Assembly (NCBI GenBank): GCA_001642005.1
Contig: LWCA01000267.1
Location: forward strand, 1 to 36,321
Source: Intoshia linei
Lineage: Eukaryota; Orthonectida; Rhopaluridae
Direction: 5' to 3'
Length of the DNA: 36,321 nt
Shown: positions 23,201-32,200 of the stretch, in pieces
Numbering within the stretch: position 1 is the stretch's first letter
Layout of the letters: every line of letters starts with the position of its first letter
Made by a program: the position numbers and the translations under genes
The notes under the pieces: model-generated
What the model saw: only the letters and a program-made list of their open reading frames with translations
Told to the model about the DNA's origin: nothing
The model's database searches: none

Positions 23201-26200
23201 TCTAGTGCTCTAGTGTTCACACTACACGATAATATGAAAATTGATAAAATTAGGTACCCTCATGTTCATATTGAACATGCTTATCTGTATAAAATTTTAA
23301 TGTGTTGTTTAATAATTTGGAAATAAAGTATTTCATTGTAACATACCGTTTTTTCTGTAATAGTTATGAGACTTTCTATGGTTGAAGTTTTTGTGGTACA
23401 AAATTCTTTCTTATTAAATTGATTATTTAAAAATTCTATACATGAGTTTATATTCCCATCATTTGGTTCAATTAATACATGATTTGATGTAAGGGTTTTA
23501 AGATCACCATCAAATCTACATTACATGTATATGAAAACAATTATATTTTGAATACAAACATTGCATTGTATATTGGGCCATTATTTTTGGACCAAATTTG
23601 TCTTTCATAATAAATCAAATTCTCATTAAATGATCGTCACATATGGAATCCTTATTTATACTTTTACAGTAAGATTTCTCACCTTTCGTTATAAAAAATA
23701 TCCTTAGAGTTTAAAATGAATATATTTCGAAATACATTCAGATCTGCCGATATTGAACAGCAGTATAGTCGGACCTCGGATTGGGGCACCATTTTTTAAA
23801 AACTCCCCCATAATCAGGGGTTTTAGTAAGTTATCTAATTGTTCATTGAATATTTAAACTATTGCAATACATTATTATATTATATTTGTTTCTATTAGAG
23901 TCCAACACTGTTGAGGGTGATGTTTTCAGGTAAATACCTTATAATCAAAATTTAATAAAAATATCAAATCAAAGTTATTAGGGCAAGTATAAGTCAAAAA
24001 AGTCAAAATATCACAGATTAATTAAAAACGTAATTAGTATTTTATAAAGTCATAAAAGTTCAAAAAGTCATAATATTTATCATAAAGTTCAAAAAATTAG
24101 ATTTATTTCAAAATAATGATTATAATACTACGTAACTTGATTTTAAATTGTCACTCATTCAACGTTTTCTCTTTAATTCAAAGTTTAAATCATTTTATAT
24201 AATATTTATTAATTTTATATATATAATATATAATAATAATATATATATATATAAATATATTAATTTTATATATATAAGCAAGTTAATCTAATTAAAGTAA
24301 TATATTCCTGTTAGTGTAATAAATTAATTTTAGTGCCCAAAATTGCTAAATCGAAATCTACAAAAATTTTCAATATTAAGCGAAGGTATCCCGATGAATT
24401 TACTACTGTTGACGGTAATCTACATTGTATTCCGTGTGACATGCCTGTAAACTATGAAAAAAATTATTTCGTCGAAAGTCATAGAAAATGTCGAAAACAA
24501 CGAAAAAATTAATGCGAATCCACAAGTCATTAGTAATTTTATAATAAAAAAGGATTTCTCAAAAACCCTAACTATGGCGTTTTTTTCTGCTGACATCACT
24601 TCGTATAAACTAAACAATAAGCTTATGAAAGTATTATTTAATAGCATTGGTCAACCGCTACCATCCGAAAGTCATTGTCGCAAAATTGTCACCGATATAT
24701 ATAACAAAGAAATTTTAAAACTACGGAACTATATTCTTAATAAACCAATATTTTTTATTATTGATGAATCTGACGTATGTGGAAATAAGACAGTAAACGT
24801 TTTGATTGTTGTTTTGGAATGCCCCGAAAAGAGCTATATGGCTGATTGTCGCATCTTAGACACACCAGTGAATTCACAAACTATTGTCTATATTATAAAT
24901 GATGTATTTTCTTATCTTGGTGTAATGAGGACAAATTTTTTTTGCTGCTAAGCGATTCTGCTTCTTATATAAAATTGGCAGGGTCGATGCTTAAAGTGTT
25001 TTATACAAATTTGTTTTACGTGAGGTACATTGCTCATTTGTTACACAATTGTGCCATAAAAATAAAGTCGTATTTTAGCAATGTAGATGAATTGATATGC
25101 CGAGTTAAATTAGCAACCGTGAAGAATTGAAATAGAAATTCACTATTCGCAGATATTGGTTACCCTCCCATGCCGGTTTCTACTAGGTGGGGTACGTGGC
25201 TGGATGCAGCAAATTATTATTCAAAAAATTTACCAGCAGTCAAAATAATTATTAGCAATTTTAACGGTGACGGTCTCATATGAAATAAGCCAAATCGGCT
25301 ATAAGGAAAGAAATAGTTTCTGATTTAATTAAAATATCAGGATATAAAATAATCAACGAAATTTTAAAAAAATATGAATATTGTTCTTTCTCTATGACTA
25401 AGGCTTGGAAAGCGATGAATCATATTAATTTCGATGAAGATCCCTGTAATATAAAGGTGTACATCAATAAACGCCTGGAAGACAATGATATTAAAATAAT
25501 TTGTCAAATAAAAAATGAAAATATTTCTTAATATATGTATCAATTATTGCAAAATTGTCAATCTACTTCAGCTGCCGTAGAACGAAGTTTTTCGATGCTA
25601 AAAAAATTATAGCTAAAGATAGAAATTTTAAAAACGATAATATAAAAAAATATACAGTATTTAATTATAATTTAGCATCCTATTAAAGTTTTTATTCTAA
25701 TTGTACATTATATAATCGTATTTTTTTGTCCAATTAAACATTTTTTAGGTCCAAAAAGTCAGATTTATAGGTCAGAATTTTAAATTTTATAGGTCAGAAA
25801 AAAACTTGCCCTAGTAATTATATATTTAATTTTTAGAATTATAATTACTTTCTAATCTAGAATAGTAATTAATAATTTATCAGATATAAAAATATAGGCA
25901 TGAATGAATTATGATAAATATATAAGAAAATTTATGTAAAATGTCAAAATAAATATAATTTAATGTCATCCCTAGGAATTATACTTATATATTTTATAAT
26001 TACAACATTTTTGCCTCAAAAGCGGAGTTAATTTCACATATATTGCTATGTCATCGATATAAATACTATAAAATTAACATATTTCTGAAAAAGTGCTCCA
26101 AAACACGAGTATGTCCAAAGCGGGGTCGGACTGTAGTAGTAGTATAGTGAAAATCTTGATTAATTAACATTAAAAATAATTTTGCTAACAAAAAATCCAC

Positions 26201-29200
26201 TTTATATGGAAATATAGTGAACAACACGGTAATGAACGTGAACCCCTTTCAAAATAAAATTAATATTCTATTTTTGTGTAATCTGTACTTTATTGTAATT
26301 TTAATCAATTAATATGATTTACACTTTATTTTGAAATTATACAATGAACGATAAAAAGCGTAAAAATTTGTCAATTGTAGAAAAAAAACAAATCTTACTG
26401 TTTCATGAGGAAAATAAAAATATAGCCAGCGAGATATGAATAAGAGACGAAAAATATCTTATTAAATATTAAGAATGTACATGACATTAAGACATTAAAT
26501 TAAACATTAAGAATGTATATTATAAATACAGTGAGACTTGTTAATAGTGAAGTTAACTGATTATATAGAAAATAAACTTAGATTCATGGTTTATAGAAAA
26601 TGATCAAGAAAATATTTTAAAAATTTGGAATGTAAAAAACAGAATGAAAAGTAAAAAGAAAAACCAAGGCGATATTTCTAACTATATGATTAGAAAGAAG
26701 TGATGTATTAATTTTCTAATATAAATAAATTATTTTTCTTTTTTGTTCATTATTTTTTTACAGTGAACATTAAAAAAATTCGGAACCAAATGTTCACTAT
26801 CAACAAGTCTGACTGTATTATGAAAATCATTTTATCTGACGAAATGATCAAAATAATGGCTCGAAAATACTTACGAAGCTTTATGTAATTCTAAACAGTT
26901 GCAACAATGGTACACTGAAAATTATTTGAGTGGAACTAATAATATATTTAAATGGTGGTAGATGATATAATATCGGAAAAACTATCGAGACAATCCAAAA
27001 TAACGGATTATTTTTTTATATTAAAAAAGAAAAAATATAATTTTAATTAAAATATTTAATTTTACTTATCGTTAATATTTNAAAAATTAATGAATTATGA
27101 TAAATATTTAAAATAAATATAATTTTAATTTAATGTCATCACTATAGGAATTATACTTATATATTTACCTCATTTTTGCCCCAAAAGCGGAGTTAATTTC
27201 ACATATATTGCTATGCCATCGATATAAATACTATAAAATTAATATATTTCTGAAAAATTGCCCAAAACACGAGTATTCTCCAAAAACCGAGGTTTGCCCC
27301 AAAGCGGGATCGGACTGTATCACTATTTTTTTTTTTTATGTAATACAATATTAAAAAGGTATAAAAATAATAATAAAGAAAATTTTTTTATATGAATAGT
27401 CTGATTTGTATTCATTTTCCCAGAAATGACAGTATTTTTATAAAATTAATATATTTATAAATTGTTTGTTAAATTATACTGAAAATGTTACTAATTAATT
27501 TTTTTTCTTGAATAAATTTTACATTCATAAGGCAATCGACAGAAAGACTGATGGCTTGATTAAATCCATTTGCACCACCATATGAAATATCGACTAATTT
27601 CAAAATTTTGGATTGCAAACGCTAAAATACAAAAATAAAATATAAACTTAAAAAAGCATTATGATTTAAAATTCTAATACAGTAGTCGCTATTCATAAAA
27701 CTTTTTTGGGTGTTGTAATGTAAAATGTTGTTATACAATAATGTAAACGTTAATATTATGATCTTTATTATTATATTTTAAGAATTTCGCTTCATTTCGA
27801 TAATGTAATAAATTTAATTTTACAAAGTCAATAATGCACAATACAATTTAACAGTAAAAAATGTATTTTAGTTACTAAAAAATAGCTGCGTTACCTCTGA
27901 TGTGTTACTTATATAAATTGGCAAATTTTTAACGTACTAAATACGTACTAGTTACTTAGAAACCAAAATGAAAATAAATTAAAAATCTCAGTTGAAATTG
28001 AATTTGAAATTAATATTTATTTATACCACATTAGTATTTATCATTAGACATAAATCATTGTTATTTAGTATACAATTATAAAAATCAGAACAATTTTTTT
28101 GACTGTTTTGAAATATATTAATTACTAATTAAATTTGTTTTACTTTAAAATTGAAAGTTCAGTTTTGAATTTGAAAGATATTGATAAAGTGTGATTTTAA
28201 TTTAATTACAATTGAGAAAGTTTATTTCAAATAAAATGTAAATAAACATCTTTCTATACAAATTTTTTGCAAAACTACGTATATCTGGCCACTTTAATTT
28301 ATATGATGATTTAATTGTTGCACTAGGATGAAGTGATTTGTACTAAATGTGTTGTAATGGAAAGTATTGTTATGAATAGCGTCTACTGTAGTAAGATATC
28401 ATGAGTTTTAAAACCTTTAAAAAAGAGTTACCATTCAATAACTGTTATTGGATAAAAAACATTAAATCAAAAAAATAGTAAAAGTAAAAATTTACCACAT
28501 CAAAAAGACTACTTTGACTAAGTTCAGTTTTAAAATCTGCTGATCCAGCGAGTATAATTCCAGTTACATTACATTTGTCTCCATTGATAAAATGCTTAAC
28601 TGCACATTCTGCCACCTTTCTTAAGTAATTGTGTCTTTTCTCGGTTCGTAATCTTGAAAAACGAACAGCAGATTGCCCTCCACGGCCTATAAATTATAAA
28701 TAATTAATCAAAAAGTAAAAAAATATTACCATGTTTTTTAGGCAGATCTACATCAAAAGTTTGCAAAATATCCCGAGTGTTTCCACATAATGTGCCAAAT
28801 AAGGACGATTTCCCGTCAATTATAATAAACCCAAATCTGTTGTTATCCGTCAGTAATTCGCTAAGGGCCTAGTCAAATTTTTAAATTATAAGTATCGTTA
28901 AGATATGTTTACCTCGGTATGAAATTTGTTGTCACACAAATATAGAGATGTGTTGATGGGTTTATAGGGTTGGAAATCAAAGTTTACTTTTTTTACTTTT
29001 CCATCTTCAATCATGACACTACCACAATAAATTACTAATCCATTTTTTGGAACTAAAATCAAGGTTTAACATTAAATTGTCGTTATTTAATGAGATTTAT
29101 ATTTTAAACTATTAAACCTTTAGAATATAATTTTAGTTTTTGTTGGACAGAAGTAATGGCACCCAGAACAGATAATCGATTGACTCGACTTTTTATATTT

Positions 29201-32200
29201 GACGCCGTGCCATATTCTTCAGCCAGCATTTTTGAAAAACGTGTAATTTGATCTCGAGGTGGAATAATTAAAGATATCATGCTTGTACCATTACTACATT
29301 TTTGTTAGTTGCAATATGTTACCTTTATTTTACCCTCTAGCCATTTCCAATTTTTTGATCATTCTCTTCATTTTCCACATTTCAATGTTATCTTCTGAAG
29401 ATTCGGACATGTTAAAATTGTTTATATTTATAAAATTTTGAAATAGGTTGTTTTAATTTTGAAAAATGTTTATTTATAAAAGGTTACATTGGTAATAAAG
29501 TCAATGTTTTTTCGTTCAGTTGTAGTGTATATTTTTTACAATTTTTAATTGTGTAGTTTATTACATGTGGTCCTTTGAGTGGATATGAATCGTCCATTTA
29601 CTGTAAAGTATATGTAATCATAAACTAAAAATATGTAGATATATGTCTAGTACAAGATTCAGTGCAATTTAAAATTATCATTTTTTATTGATAATTATCA
29701 CTAAAAGCAAAAACAAATGACGTAGAATTGAATTTAAAGATACAAAGTGGATAACAAACAAGCCGACTAATACAAAAGTCACTAAAACCATAGCTACTGT
29801 ATCTTACATCATCGTGAAGTTACCACGATGATGTAAGTGTTATCGTTTATTTCAATAACTAAGAGTTTAAAATGTAATACATTAGTACAACACTTTTGAG
29901 GTGAAGAGTATTAAGAAAGTACCATTACAAAAATAGCCATATAAACGTCCAAACTTATTTTTTAATATTTAATGGAATAGAAACATACATTTAATGTGTT
30001 AAGGTAAATTAAATTATTAACTACTATATTATTATTAACTTATAATTTATAAGTAAATTTATCAACGTCAGCTGAACCCCTCAGTACTCCATAATTAAAC
30101 TTAACTATTTAGTGCTCGCGCAGTGTCCATTCTANGAGATATGAATAAGAGACGAAAAATATCTTATTAAATATTAAGAATGTACATGACATTAAGACAT
30201 TAAATTAAACATTAAGAATGTATATTATAAATACAGTGAGACTTGTTAATAGTGAAGTTAACTGATTATATAGAAAATAAACTTAGATTCATGGTTTATA
30301 GAAAATGATCAAGAAAATATTTTAAAAATTTGGAATGTAAAAAACAGAATGAAAAGTAAAAAGAAAAACCAAGGCGATATTTCTAACTATATGATTAGAA
30401 AGAAGTGATGTATTAATTTTCTAATATAAATAAATTATTTTTCTTTTTTGTTCATTATTTTTTTACAGTGAACATTAAAAAAATTCGGAACCAAATGTTC
30501 ACTATCAACAAGTCTGACTGTATTATGAAAATCATTTTATCTGACGAAATGATCAAAATAATGGCTCGAAAATACTTACGAAGCTTTATGTAATTCTAAA
30601 CAGTTGCAACAATGGTACACTGAAAATTATTTGAGTGGAACTAATAATATATTTAAATGGTGGTAGATGATATAATATCGGAAAAACTATCGAGACAATC
30701 CAAAATAACGGATTATTTTTTTATATTAAAAAAGAAAAAATATAATTTTAATTAAAATATTTAATTTTACTTATCGTTAATATTTTCAAAAATGTATAAA
30801 CAATATTTTGATTCAATCACACTTTGTAATAACGCTTCTTTAGTGACAAAATTAGCAATAATATTTTAAGGGTAATAAAATGTTCACTATAAACCAGTTT
30901 TACCAACTATGACATGCGATTCTAAAACACGCTCTCTTTTCATTTTGTGTATTGAATTAGATTGCTTTATACAACCATAAAATTCCATTTAGTTTTCAAA
31001 ATGTCAGTCGGTATACTTATCAAGCCTTACTTCCTTGTTAATTTATTCCTTTAACTAATGATTAAACCAACTAATATCACAATATGTAAAAAAGATTGAG
31101 AAACATTGCTTTAAATTAAAGCCTCTAGTATAAAATGTAATGATAAATAATTTTTTTAAATATTTTTTATATAAATTTCAAGTGATTTTAAATATGAAAA
31201 ACAAGCATATGAAAATAAATAAACTTTTTATTAAAAAAATCAAAATAAAACGATAAAGTGTGAAACCGTTAATAAATAGAATATTCTTAAATCCATTCAT
31301 TTTCATTCAAAAAATTCTTTTTCACAAACCTTTAAGAAAAAACTTATTTTTACCAACTTTTTAGGAAAAAATATAGTTTTACTAACACTACAAGGAAAAA
31401 ATTAGTTTTACCAACACTTAAGTGAAAATTCATTTTTTACCAACCTTATGGGAAAAATTCAGTTTTATTACCTTACTATCTACTTACATCTGTGGATGGA
31501 TTTGAAATTCAACCACACCACTCTTATTTATTTTTAAAACGAATTTGATCGAGCTCTAAGCATCATACAAAATTTTAATAGAAAAAAATATATATCATTT
31601 GCATAAACAATGTATATTATTTTCCTTAGTGTACTTTTCATTAAATGAGAATTTGATTCATATATAGTATAAATTACAAAAATATATTGAAGTAATCTAG
31701 AAATTTAATTTGTTCCTGTAATAGTTCTGTAATGCATTTAACAATGTATTTATTATTTGTTGAAACATCAACAAATATGGCTATCTTCTTGCTTTCTATA
31801 ATTCCAAATACTTTACGTGATGTCGAATTTGTCCAACGTATTCTGTTTTTATATAGATTGATCAAAATCTCTACATCTTGTAAAAATACCGAAATTCTGG
31901 ATTTGAATGAGTAAATCTGTTTTAATTATAATTTATATGATATTAAACTTAAAATATAATTGTATAATCGTGATTCTGAATCGGAATCGAATTTACCCTG
32001 ATGAGCAATTACACTTTTTTATCAAAATATAATTAAATATTCATACAATGTAGAGTCTACATTGTAGACATGTGTTGTTACTTTATGTATTATGTCACTC
32101 ATATTGTAACAGTTAAAATGATACAAAAAATCTCAGTAGTGTTCATTCACATATTACCGAAAAAACTGAACAATGTGTAGTGAAGTACAATAAGCAGTAA

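Larger units (their letters stand above)
23979..25813 (+). mobile_element. hAT transposon nested in the Tigger-like element
   Basis: Ends are TAGGGCAAGT and, reversed, TAGGGCAAGT. Subterminal repeats of the type AAAAAGTCA/GGTCAGA lie inside both ends. Flanking 8-mers AAAGTTAT and GTAATTAT match at 5 of 8, suggesting an old target duplication. It carries a broken transposase on the plus strand (24330-25680). Confidence 0.82.
23766..26133. mobile_element. TA-flanked Tigger-like element split by a nested hAT
   Basis: The left end is TAGTCGGACCTCGGATTGGG and the right end, reversed, CAGTCCGACCCCGCTTTGGA. TA flanks are at 23764-23765 and 26134-26135. Its own arms are 23766-23978 and 25814-26133; the rest is a nested hAT transposon. 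A second, closely related right arm is at 27085-27317, ending CGGGATCGGACTG. No transposase of its own was seen, so it is non-autonomous. Confidence 0.75.
26136..27080 (+). mobile_element. Internally deleted Tigger/pogo element (left part, up to the N)
   Basis: An ATG at 26344 opens a short N-terminal helix-turn-helix fragment ([20 protein letters not shown]) ending in a stop at about 26438. A MITE is nested at 26529-26815. A C-terminal remnant near 26940-27050 includes [10 protein letters not shown], the PCNA-box-like tail typical of pogo transposases. The DDE core is deleted. The left end (TATAGTGAAAATC) is degenerate. The matching right end is not before the N at 27081 but at about 30880-30905, after the duplicated block. 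Confidence 0.7.

Noticed and set aside
27492-29410. ETF1 as a genuine gene nested in a VWA3 intron
   Set aside because: Single-N borders, exact 650-bp overlap of the flanks and the missing 3' exons favour a misplaced contig.
31318-31470. Tandem units considered as a CRISPR array
   Set aside because: Units are contiguous without unique spacers and the genome is eukaryotic.
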